Assembly (NCBI RefSeq): GCF_022482365.1
Contig: NZ_JAKVPE010000001.1
Span: 434,001-498,000 of the forward strand
Direction: 5' to 3'
Length of the DNA: 64,000 bases
From: Limosilactobacillus sp.
GTDB taxonomy: Bacteria > Bacillota > Bacilli > Lactobacillales > Lactobacillaceae
The position numbers and the translations under genes are program-made. Every line of letters begins with the position of its first letter. Positions within the stretch are counted from its first letter, which is position 1. The notes under the pieces were generated by a model. The model saw nothing but the letters and a program-made list of their open reading frames with translations. It searched no databases and was not told where the DNA came from. This document shows positions 44,827 to 52,194 of this stretch, one piece after another.

Positions 44827-46776
44827 TTACTTAAATTCGACGTCGACGACAGAATCACCATGGCTGACCTGCTTGCCAGGCTCGAGCCCCTTCATCGCGC
44901 TAATCCGCTTTGGCTCCGTGAAGAAGGTGACGACAACGTCCTGGTAACCAGCATTGAGAATCTGGTCACGGTCAAAGTCAAAGAGCAGTTGACCGGCCTT
45001 GACCTCTTCCCCATCGGTGTAGTGGGCGTTAAAGCCTTCGCCCCGCATGTTCACGGTGCCGACCCCGATGTGGATGACCATGCCCAAGCCCTGATCGGAA
45101 GTGATTCCGAAGGCGTGGCGGGTGCCGAAGGTAAAGTTGATCTGACCGTCAAACGGTGCATAGATCTTGCCCTCGCTCGGCTTAATGGCAAAACCAGTTC
45201 CTGGGAACGGCTGGCCATCGGCATCAATGACTTTCTTCATGGCCATTACCTTCCCGCTAACCGGAGCGGCAATGGTTTCGGTCTTAGCACCATCTTCCGT
45301 CTTTTCTGCAGGCATTTCAACCGTGGCATTAGCGGTGCTTTCGGCATTGCCGTTAGCCAGCTTATCCTTCAATTCTTCAACAATGACTGCGTGCTTCTTT
45401 TCACTCAGGGTTACCTTCCAAGCAAAGACCAGGATTGACAGCATTGCAAAGACCAACGGAATGTAAAAGGCCATGCTATCAAAGGTGTGAATGTCGTGGG
45501 CCGTCATGTCGGCAGCGGTTGCTGAACCGGTCATTCCGGCGGCGATGGCGATGTAACCAACCAGCCCGTTGGAGATGGCACCGGTCAGCTTATCGATCAT
45601 TGGCCGAACGGCAAGGACAACGGCTTCGTTCCGCTGGCCGTTGTGGAGCTGACCGTATTCAATGGCATCGGTCAGGGTCAGCACAGTAACCAGCTGGGCG
45701 AAGTTGATGTTAAAGAGTACCAGACCAAGGTCCATCATGAAGACATTGCTCCGGAAGAAGATGAAGATCACGTAAGCCAGTCCCATTGAGATCTGACCAC
45801 CGATGAAGAGCCACTTCCGCGGGATGAACTTGTTCAAAATTGGGAAAAGTGGGCTCGTGCAGAAGCCGATGATCGTGGCAATGACACCAACGATCCAGAA
45901 TTGTCCAGGCTTACCAATGACGAACTTGTAAAGGTAGAACAGAACCCCGTTGGTGATAACGTAGGCACAGGAGTAAAGCAGGTAGGCTAAACTTGGCCAC
46001 AGGATCTGATCGTTGTGGAAGATGGCGGAGAACACTTGACCGATCGTGGTCTTGTCCTGAGCCGACTTCCGAATAATGTTGTGCTTTTCCTTGGTTCCCA
46101 GGCAAACGGCGATCGCACTCAGCAGGGCAACGGCAGAAACGATGGCCGCAAAGGCAAACCAGCCGACCGGCCCTTCGTTGTGCTTCCCGGTTGCCAGGAA
46201 GGTGAAGTAGGTAACGGTTGGAACAACGATGATCGTCAGACCGTTCCAACCAATCGTTCCGGCAAAGGCACCCAGTGAGGTGTAAATCCCCCGTTCCTGA
46301 GAGTCTTCACTGATTGCTGGGACCATTCCCCAGTAGGAAACATCCGACAGGGAGTAGAAAATATCAAAGGTGATAAAGATAATAACGAATAATACCGCAA
46401 ACAGTACCCAGTTAACCTTGGCCAGGCCAAAGATCCCGGTAAAGAGAATCAGGAGCAGGATGATACTGACGATGTTCCCGGCCATGATCCAGGGCTTGAA
46501 CTTACCCCAGCGTGACTTGGTATTGTCAACAATGTTCCCCAGCAGTGGGTCAATCAACAGTTCCAAGATCCGGACCCCGACGATCAGGCCGGTAATCAAC
46601 CCGATCAGCCGGTTGGCAACGGATTTCGGCAGGCCGTTAAACATCCCACCAGTGACAAAGATGATAAAGTAGGTACTCATTACCCCGTAAAAGGCAGAGT
46701 GACCAACGTTACCAAAACAGAATGATGCACGAGAAGCAATCTGCTTCCCGGTTAGTTTGTGGCTAGTTGCTGCCAT
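44827..46776 (-). CDS. lacS: Lactose/galactoside permease with EIIA domain (LacS type)
   Basis: A 649-aa protein in two parts: residues 1-480 form a 12-span GPH-family symporter (starting with SFCFGNVGHSAFYGVMSTYF), and about 490-649 are a glucose-type PTS EIIA domain with the phosphorylatable His in GMVIHIGVGTVNM. This is the LacS arrangement in which HPr phosphorylates the domain to tune uptake. It probably exchanges lactose for galactose or a proton. GGAGG precedes the ATG. Promoter, lac operators and a cre lie directly upstream. Confidence 0.93.
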   Translation of the reverse strand: MAATSHKLTGKQIASRASFCFGNVGHSAFYGVMSTYFIIFVTGGMFNGLPKSVANRLIGLITGLIVGVRILELLIDPLLGNIVDNTKSRWGKFKPWIMAGNIVSIILLLILFTGIFGLAKVNWVLFAVLFVIIFITFDIFYSLSDVSYWGMVPAISEDSQERGIYTSLGAFAGTIGWNGLTIIVVPTVTYFTFLATGKHNEGPVGWFAFAAIVSAVALLSAIAVCLGTKEKHNIIRKSAQDKTTIGQVFSAIFHNDQILWPSLAYLLYSCAYVITNGVLFYLYKFVIGKPGQFWIVGVIATIIGFCTSPLFPILNKFIPRKWLFIGGQISMGLAYVIFIFFRSNVFMMDLGLVLFNINFAQLVTVLTLTDAIEYGQLHNGQRNEAVVLAVRPMIDKLTGAISNGLVGYIAIAAGMTGSATAADMTAHDIHTFDSMAFYIPLVFAMLSILVFAWKVTLSEKKHAVIVEELKDKLANGNAESTANATVEMPAEKTEDGAKTETIAAPVSGKVMAMKKVIDADGQPFPGTGFAIKPSEGKIYAPFDGQINFTFGTRHAFGITSDQGLGMVIHIGVGTVNMRGEGFNAHYTDGEEVKAGQLLFDFDRDQILNAGYQDVVVTFFTEPKRISAMKGLEPGKQVSHGDSVVDVEFK

Positions 46777-46802
46777 GCTATAACCTCCTCAACGATAATT
46801 CT

Positions 46803-46816
46803 TGTAATCGTTTTCA
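46803..46816 (-). promoter_or_regulatory. cre (CcpA) site before lacS
   Basis: On the minus strand TGAAAACGATTACA fits the cre consensus TGWNANCGNTNWCA at every fixed position. It lies just downstream of the lacS -10, so CcpA would block early elongation. Confidence 0.82.
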
Positions 46817-46822
46817 AGGGTT

Positions 46823-46851
46823 ATTATACGTCCTTTAAAACATTTAGTAAA
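46823..46851 (-). promoter_or_regulatory. lacS promoter
   Basis: On the minus strand TTTACT (46851-46846) and TATAAT (46828-46823) are 17 bp apart. The -35 is inside a lac-type operator half. Confidence 0.75.
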
Positions 46852-46886
46852 TAGTTTATGAAGAAAAATAAAATATTTACTAAATG
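46843..46886. promoter_or_regulatory. Two LacI-type operators before lacS
   Basis: TTTAGTAAATAG at 46843-46854 and its inverse ATATTTACTAAAT at 46874-46886 carry the same half-site (TAGTAAAT) that forms the perfect palindrome in front of the lacI-type gene. The first covers the lacS -35; spacing is about three helical turns. Confidence 0.7.
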
Positions 46887-46892
46887 AAATAA

Positions 46893-47060
46893 AAAAAGGC
46901 TGGGAATTAACCTAGCCTCTTTGCTGTTATATAGCTTATAAATGCTACGACGCGGTAGCTGGCTGGATCCTGAACGTTGATAAATCAACGCCCAGGACGC
47001 CTAGCCAGCCTCGCGGGGGTGGGAAGACGAACTCGCAAGCGAGTTCTGCCCCACCGCCTT
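46893..47060 (+). repeat. Palindromic intergenic repeat, long copy
   Basis: Same element as at 28198-28328. It contains a terminator-like hairpin (AGGCTGGG.../CCTAGCCT), a CTGGCT/AGCCAG stem enclosing ACGTTGAT-AA-ATCAACG, and the conserved GGTGGGA/GAACTCGC/GCGAGTTC block to 47060. It lies between the lacI-type gene and lacS. Confidence 0.9.
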
Positions 47061-47069
47061 ACTAGTAGC

Positions 47070-48086
47070 TTAAGGAATGAAACTCTTTCGCACCACCAGA
47101 TCGGTGTTGACCTGGAGGTGAACGTGCGGTCGGCCAGGATGCTTAATTAGATCCTGCAACAGGCGCAGCGCCATCCGGCTGAGTGTTTCCTGGTTAATGT
47201 TGTAAGACGACAGCGGCGGTGAAACATAGTTGGCCACCTCACTGTTATTGATACTGACCACGGCGGTATCGCGGGGAACGATTACCCCGGCCTCATTGAA
47301 GGCCTGGAGCACGCCGACGCTCAGGGTATCGGAGGCGACGATGAAGGCATCCGGCAGATGATCACCTGACTGCTCGAGGACCCGTTTACCCAATTGGTAG
47401 CCCGTCGAGACGTTGAACTGACCGCCGATAAAGACGGGCGCCTCGCGAATCCCCTGAAGACTGGTAAATTCGCGAAAGGCAATCTCCCGGGCGTCCCGCT
47501 GCTGGATGTTGTTCAGGTTGAGTCCCTGCCCACCGATGAAGCCGATGCGCTGGTGACCGGCCGTCACCAGCTTTTGAAGGGCGTCCTGGACGGTCAACTC
47601 CAGGTTTGGCTTGACCGAGTCAAACAGGCGTGGCGCCAAGTTGATGTCGATGAAGACCCCCGCCGGCAATTTTTCATGCAGGGCCGTCAGCTTATCCAGG
47701 GTCACCCGATCGGCTCCCACCCCAATAAAGCCATTGAAGGCGGATGCTTCGGCAATCAAGTCGTCAATCTTTTGGAAGCTCTGCAGGGAAATCCCCTCCA
47801 GCTTGGCCTCATGATTGATTGCCCGCCGCAGGAAGGCAAAATACTCGTCCTGGAGCTGCTCTTCGCCGCTGATCCGGTAAAGAAGGGCAAGGTTGTAATG
47901 CTCAGGGCGCGCGGCCCGGCGCTGGTGATCCTCCCAGTAGCCTAATTCATCCGCGACCGCCATGATCTTTTGACGCGTCTCGGCGGTCGTTGAGAGGTTA
48001 GGATCGTTGTTTAGTAAGCGTGAGACTGTCGCCGGCGAATATCCCGCTTTCGCCGCAATCTCCTTGATGGTTGCGATTTTCGTCAC
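47070..48086 (-). CDS. LacI family regulator of the lac locus
   Basis: A 338-aa LacI/GalR-family repressor. The N-terminal helix-turn-helix ATIKEIAAKAGYSPATVSRLL is followed by the periplasmic-binding-type sugar domain. It reads toward lacS, and the same TAGTAAAT half-site occurs before its own gene and before lacS, so it likely represses both until a galactoside is present. GTG start with GGAGAAG upstream. Confidence 0.92.
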   Translation of the reverse strand: MTKIATIKEIAAKAGYSPATVSRLLNNDPNLSTTAETRQKIMAVADELGYWEDHQRRAARPEHYNLALLYRISGEEQLQDEYFAFLRRAINHEAKLEGISLQSFQKIDDLIAEASAFNGFIGVGADRVTLDKLTALHEKLPAGVFIDINLAPRLFDSVKPNLELTVQDALQKLVTAGHQRIGFIGGQGLNLNNIQQRDAREIAFREFTSLQGIREAPVFIGGQFNVSTGYQLGKRVLEQSGDHLPDAFIVASDTLSVGVLQAFNEAGVIVPRDTAVVSINNSEVANYVSPPLSSYNINQETLSRMALRLLQDLIKHPGRPHVHLQVNTDLVVRKSFIP

Positions 48087-48097
48087 CTTCTCCGTTC

Positions 48098-48114
48098 TAG
48101 TAAATCATTTACTA
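48098..48114. promoter_or_regulatory. LacI-type operator before the regulator gene
   Basis: TAGTAAATCATTTACTA is a perfect 8+1+8 palindrome, 12 bp upstream of the regulator's start codon. It suggests autoregulation. Confidence 0.82.
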
Positions 48115-48217
48115 ATAATCATTATACTATCCAATTCAGGGGAAAGCGAGTGAACAATCGGCCTTCTTTGCCCAGTAAAAAAGGCCGCCTCCTAAAAAGA
48201 GACAGCCGTTGTGCCAA

Positions 48218-49768
48218 CTAGGCAAGCAGTACTTCGGTTACCAAGATCCCGCCACCGAAGATGAGGACGAAGAGGACCACTGGCCAAACGAAACGGAACC
48301 AGTGCGAGTACTTCATGTCCAGCATCTGCAGCGTTGCCATTACCAGGCCGGTCGGGGCCAGGAAGAGCATTGCGTACTGACCGAACTGGTAGGCCGTAAC
48401 CACGATGTAACGTGGAATGTGAACCGTGTCGGCCAGCGGAGCCATGATTGGCATTGCCAATACGGCCAGGCCGGATGAGGATGGCACGATGAAGCCCAGA
48501 ACGAAGAAGATCAGCATCATCATGATGATGAAGACGGACCCGCTCATGTGCTTAACCAACTCGGATGACGTGTAGAGAATCGTGTCGGAGATGTAACCTT
48601 CGTTTAAGATGTTGTTGATTCCCCGGGCCAGACCGATGATCAAGGATACCCCAACCAGGCTGGCGGCACCGTTTGAGAAGGCCTCGGTGGTCTGGTATTC
48701 ACCCAGGCCATCCTTCTTCCCAAAGCAGGTCAGGAACATGATGATCACGGCGATCAGCAGGAATGAAGCCGCCATGTCAGGGAAGGCCCAGTTCTTCGCC
48801 ATCACACCCCAAATCATGATCGGGAATGCGCAGGCAAAGAGGACCAGGATAATCTTCTTCTTCGTGGTGAAGGAGAGGTCCTTTTCCTCCGTCGAGTCCA
48901 TCGACCACATTGCGTCGAACTTGGCCTTGTCCTCGTAGGTGTAAGAGAAGGTTGGATCCTTCTGTACCTTGCGGGCGTACCAGTGCAGGTAGAAAAGCAG
49001 GCAGATCACGGCAACCGTGAAGCCGACGATCCGGCCCGTCATCCCCTGAGTGAACTGGGTTCCGGCAGCGTTCGAGGCAATTACAACTTGGAACGGGTTG
49101 ATGATCGAGAAGGTCGTCCCGATGGAGGAAGCCAAAAAGATCGCCCCGACGGTCACGATCGAGTCGTAACCCATCGAGATGAATACCGGTGCCAGGATTG
49201 GGTAGAAGGCCACGGCCTCTTCCTCAATCCCACACAAGGTCCCCCCGAAGGCCAGCAAAACGGCAACCATGAAGACGAGGACGAATTCCTTCCCCTTTGA
49301 ACGCTTGGTCAGCGCCTCCAGTCCGGACTCAAAGGCCCCACTCGCCTTGACGACCCCGATCAGGCCCCCTAAGACGAAGATGAAGATCATGATGTCCACG
49401 GCCTGCATTGTCCCGTTGACCATACTGGTAAAGATTGAATAAAGGCTGGCCGGGTGCTGCTTCAGGCGCTTGTAGGTTCCGGGTACCGAAACCGGCTTGG
49501 AGATCGCCCCCGAGGTAAACTGGTCAATGTCAATCTGGACATTCAGTTTCTTCAGTGATGCCTGGGTAGCTGGCATGGTGGTCTTCTTGCCGCTCGGCTG
49601 GGTCACCGTCAGCTCGTGGTGCCCATAGGAGACCTTGGAATAGGACCCCGCCGGCACGAACCAGGTCAGCATTACTGAAATCACCGTCAGGAAGAACAGG
49701 ATCGTGAAGGCGCCGGGCATCTTCAATTTCCACTTTTTCTTCTGCGGCTGTTCGACAGTTGCGTCCAT
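48218..49768 (-). CDS. YfcC-family transporter (DcuC/ArcD-like)
   Basis: A 516-aa membrane protein with about 12 spans. FTILFFLTVISVMLTWFVPAG at the N-terminus and the inner repeat FGGTLCGIEEEAVAFYPILAP, with GFIVPSSSGLAVLAMPIMAP near the C-terminus, match the YfcC (DcuC superfamily) group of amino-acid or dicarboxylate carriers. It is divergent from a GlnK/GlnL-like two-component system, the likely regulator. The substrate is unknown; peptide-derived amino acids such as arginine, ornithine or glutamine are candidates. Confidence 0.85.
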   Translation of the reverse strand: MDATVEQPQKKKWKLKMPGAFTILFFLTVISVMLTWFVPAGSYSKVSYGHHELTVTQPSGKKTTMPATQASLKKLNVQIDIDQFTSGAISKPVSVPGTYKRLKQHPASLYSIFTSMVNGTMQAVDIMIFIFVLGGLIGVVKASGAFESGLEALTKRSKGKEFVLVFMVAVLLAFGGTLCGIEEEAVAFYPILAPVFISMGYDSIVTVGAIFLASSIGTTFSIINPFQVVIASNAAGTQFTQGMTGRIVGFTVAVICLLFYLHWYARKVQKDPTFSYTYEDKAKFDAMWSMDSTEEKDLSFTTKKKIILVLFACAFPIMIWGVMAKNWAFPDMAASFLLIAVIIMFLTCFGKKDGLGEYQTTEAFSNGAASLVGVSLIIGLARGINNILNEGYISDTILYTSSELVKHMSGSVFIIMMMLIFFVLGFIVPSSSGLAVLAMPIMAPLADTVHIPRYIVVTAYQFGQYAMLFLAPTGLVMATLQMLDMKYSHWFRFVWPVVLFVLIFGGGILVTEVLLA

Positions 49769-49890
49769 AATCTTAACTCCCTTACAATAGAATAATTGCT
49801 TTCACCATCAAGACGCTGTCAGATCGTCAACTAGCGTATAATGATGAATGATGGGGCAAAATGCGATCGTTTCGTCCCCAAAAACACTTT

Positions 49891-49910
49891 TTATTATAGA
49901 AAGCGCTTTC
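49891..49910 (+). promoter_or_regulatory. -10-like element and cre before the two-component genes
   Basis: A TATTATA-like -10 (49892-49898) runs into GAAAGCGCTTTC (49899-49910), a perfect palindrome with the cre core. CcpA could repress the two-component operon. Confidence 0.6.
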
Positions 49911-49961
49911 CGATATATTCAAAAAAAATCACAAAAATTCAAAGCAGCTTCAGAGGTAATC

Positions 49962-51272
49962 ATGATCAAGAACCCCAGTTTTCTTAATTATCATAAGTGG
50001 CAGCGGATCATCATCGCGGCCATCTGCGTCGCCCTGGCCTCCCAGGCCGAATTCAACGCCTTCGTGCCCGGCTTTATCATTGCCCTTTCCGCCCTACTCC
50101 TGCCGGTTTTTCTCTACTTCAACCAGGACCTTAATCCCCTCCAGCTGGGCTTTGCCATCGCAATCGCCTCGCCGGTTTTTCGCGGCCTGATCCTGCTCCT
50201 CACCCACAACACCACCCACGTCCTCAGTTACACGGTGGCCGACATTCTCTATTTTAGCTGCTACGTAATTATCTACTACCTGCTCTACTGGCAGCGCCAC
50301 TTCCGCAACAATTCGGCCTTCTTTCTAACGATCGTGATCTGTGATTACCTGTCGAACTTATTGGAGATCGGCTTCTTAACCCGAATGCAGGGTTTGACTC
50401 TCTACGTCGTCGAACTGGTCTTTGTCGTCGCCCTGGTCCGCACGCTGGTGGCCACCCTTATCTCCTTTCTTTTTCACTATTTTCAACTGCTAATCGTTCG
50501 CAGCGAGGAACATGAGCAACAGTACTACCACTTCATCTGGGTGGCCGCCGCCGTCAAGAGCGAGGTCTACTTCATGAAGAAGAACGTCAACGATATCGAG
50601 GCCGTCACCAAGAACGCCTACCTGCTCAACGAGCGTCTCAAGGCTGAGCAGCTGCCGGAAGAGCAAAAGATGGCCTATCAGATTGCCCAGCGGGTCCACG
50701 AAATCAAGCACTCCTACCAGGACGTCATTAAAGGACTGGGCGACTACTTCGACGACCAGAATAATGCCCCAATGAGAATGAACGACATATTAAAGATTGT
50801 CAGCTCCTATTCCCAGATGATCATTCATTCCCGGCATCTTAATATCAACCTGGTGGTCCAAAACAATCTCGACTGCACGGTCCCCGAGCACTACTACCTG
50901 GTGACGATTCTGTCCAACCTAATTCTCAACGGGATCGACGCGATCGGCAAGAAGCATAGTGGCGAAATTGTGATTGCGGTTCAGGACCAGGGTAAAGACG
51001 TCCAGATCACCGTTCGCGATAACGGCAGCGGGATCCCCGAGGCGATGCTGCCGCTGATCTTCAAGGCGGGCTTTTCAACGAAGTTCGACCAGTCCGGCGA
51101 CATCTATCGGGGGATCGGTCTCTCCAACGTCCAATCAATCGTCCAGGATCAGTTTGCCGGCCGGATCACGGTCAACTCCAAGCAAGGGAGCGGCACCACC
51201 TTTCACGTTTTCCTGAATAAGAAACTACTAACTAGCAAGGGAGTTAATGAAGATGAAGTTTTACATTGTTGA
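49962..51272 (+). CDS. Sensor histidine kinase, GlnK/DcuS-like
   Basis: A 436-aa membrane kinase. About six hydrophobic segments cover residues 15-185; the dimerisation box is HEIKHSYQDVIKGL with the phospho-His, then NLILNGIDAIG (N box), DNGSGIPE (G1) and GIGLSN (G2). The start at 49962 is chosen because AGAGGT lies just upstream; the frame extends to 49848 without support. It is coupled to the response regulator by overlap and resembles GlnK of the B. subtilis GlnK-GlnL system, which senses glutamine. Confidence 0.88.
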   Translation: MIKNPSFLNYHKWQRIIIAAICVALASQAEFNAFVPGFIIALSALLLPVFLYFNQDLNPLQLGFAIAIASPVFRGLILLLTHNTTHVLSYTVADILYFSCYVIIYYLLYWQRHFRNNSAFFLTIVICDYLSNLLEIGFLTRMQGLTLYVVELVFVVALVRTLVATLISFLFHYFQLLIVRSEEHEQQYYHFIWVAAAVKSEVYFMKKNVNDIEAVTKNAYLLNERLKAEQLPEEQKMAYQIAQRVHEIKHSYQDVIKGLGDYFDDQNNAPMRMNDILKIVSSYSQMIIHSRHLNINLVVQNNLDCTVPEHYYLVTILSNLILNGIDAIGKKHSGEIVIAVQDQGKDVQITVRDNGSGIPEAMLPLIFKAGFSTKFDQSGDIYRGIGLSNVQSIVQDQFAGRITVNSKQGSGTTFHVFLNKKLLTSKGVNEDEVLHC

Positions 51273-52086
51273 TGATGATCAGGCAATCCTTTACGTCCTG
51301 CAAAACATCATCGAGCAAAATTTCAACGACGAGGTGGTCGGCATGACCACTGATCCCCGCCAGGCCCAAAACGAGCTTCAGCTGCGGGACGTTGACATCG
51401 TGCTTGCCGACCTCCTGATGCCCGACCTTTCGGGGATCGACCTCGTCAAAGCGGTCAAGGCAAGCAAGCCCCAGGTGCGGTTCATCATGATCTCCAAGGT
51501 TCAGGATAGTGAGCTGCGGGCCAAGGCCTACCAGGCCGGGATTGAATTCTTCATCAATAAGCCGGTCAACCTTATCGAGGTCAAGACGGTGATTGCAAAA
51601 GTGGAGCAGAGTCTCCAGATGGCCCAGCAGCTCTCGTCGATCTCGGCGATGGTCAACCAGTTTAATGGTGCCAAGCCGGCCCCGGAACCGGTTTCCGTCA
51701 GGGAAAGGGCCAACACAATCCTCAAGACGCTCGGCATGGCTGCTGAGCTGGGCAGCGCTGACATTCTCCGGGTGATCACCCTGATGGACAACGCGAATGA
51801 GCACTACCGCGACGTCGACCTCACCGGCCAGCTCCAGATTGACGGTCACGAGAGGAAAATCATGGTTCAGCGAATGCGCCGGGCCATCAAGGTTGGACTA
51901 GTCAACCTGGCCAACCAGCTCATCGATAACCCCGATGATGAACAAATTAAGCACTACGCCAACACCCTCTTTGGCTACGAAAACGTTCACCACCAGATGC
52001 TTTTTCAGCAGCACGAACGGCCCAGCGGTGGTCGGGTGGTCATGCAGAATTTCATGGACGGGTTGCTGAGCGAGAGTCGGGATTAA
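51253..52086 (+). CDS. Response regulator with YcbB/GlnL-like output domain
   Basis: A 277-aa regulator. The receiver domain has the acidic pair DDD (residues 7-9), the phosphoacceptor Asp in VLADLLMPDLSG and the Lys in FINKPVN. The C-terminal part (about 140-277: RERANTILKTLGMAAELGSADILR) matches the YcbB domain of GlnL. The ATG at 51253 is best spaced from AAGGGAG at 51237-51243; an ATG at 51247 is also in frame. It probably controls the divergent YfcC transporter. Confidence 0.87.
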   Translation: MKFYIVDDDQAILYVLQNIIEQNFNDEVVGMTTDPRQAQNELQLRDVDIVLADLLMPDLSGIDLVKAVKASKPQVRFIMISKVQDSELRAKAYQAGIEFFINKPVNLIEVKTVIAKVEQSLQMAQQLSSISAMVNQFNGAKPAPEPVSVRERANTILKTLGMAAELGSADILRVITLMDNANEHYRDVDLTGQLQIDGHERKIMVQRMRRAIKVGLVNLANQLIDNPDDEQIKHYANTLFGYENVHHQMLFQQHERPSGGRVVMQNFMDGLLSESRD

Positions 52087-52100
52087 TAATAAAGAACCAT

Positions 52101-52144
52101 AAAACGCGACCCGCGGTCTTTTCCGATCGCGGGTCGCGTTTTTA
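52101..52144. terminator. Strong bidirectional terminator
   Basis: A GC-rich stem AACGCGACCCGCG/CGCGGGTCGCGTT flanked by A- and T-runs, between the response regulator and L,D-transpeptidase genes. Confidence 0.9.
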
Positions 52145-52194
52145 GTTAATTAACTTTACAGTTGCGCTTGGACTAATCAAGGCTTTGATCTTGA

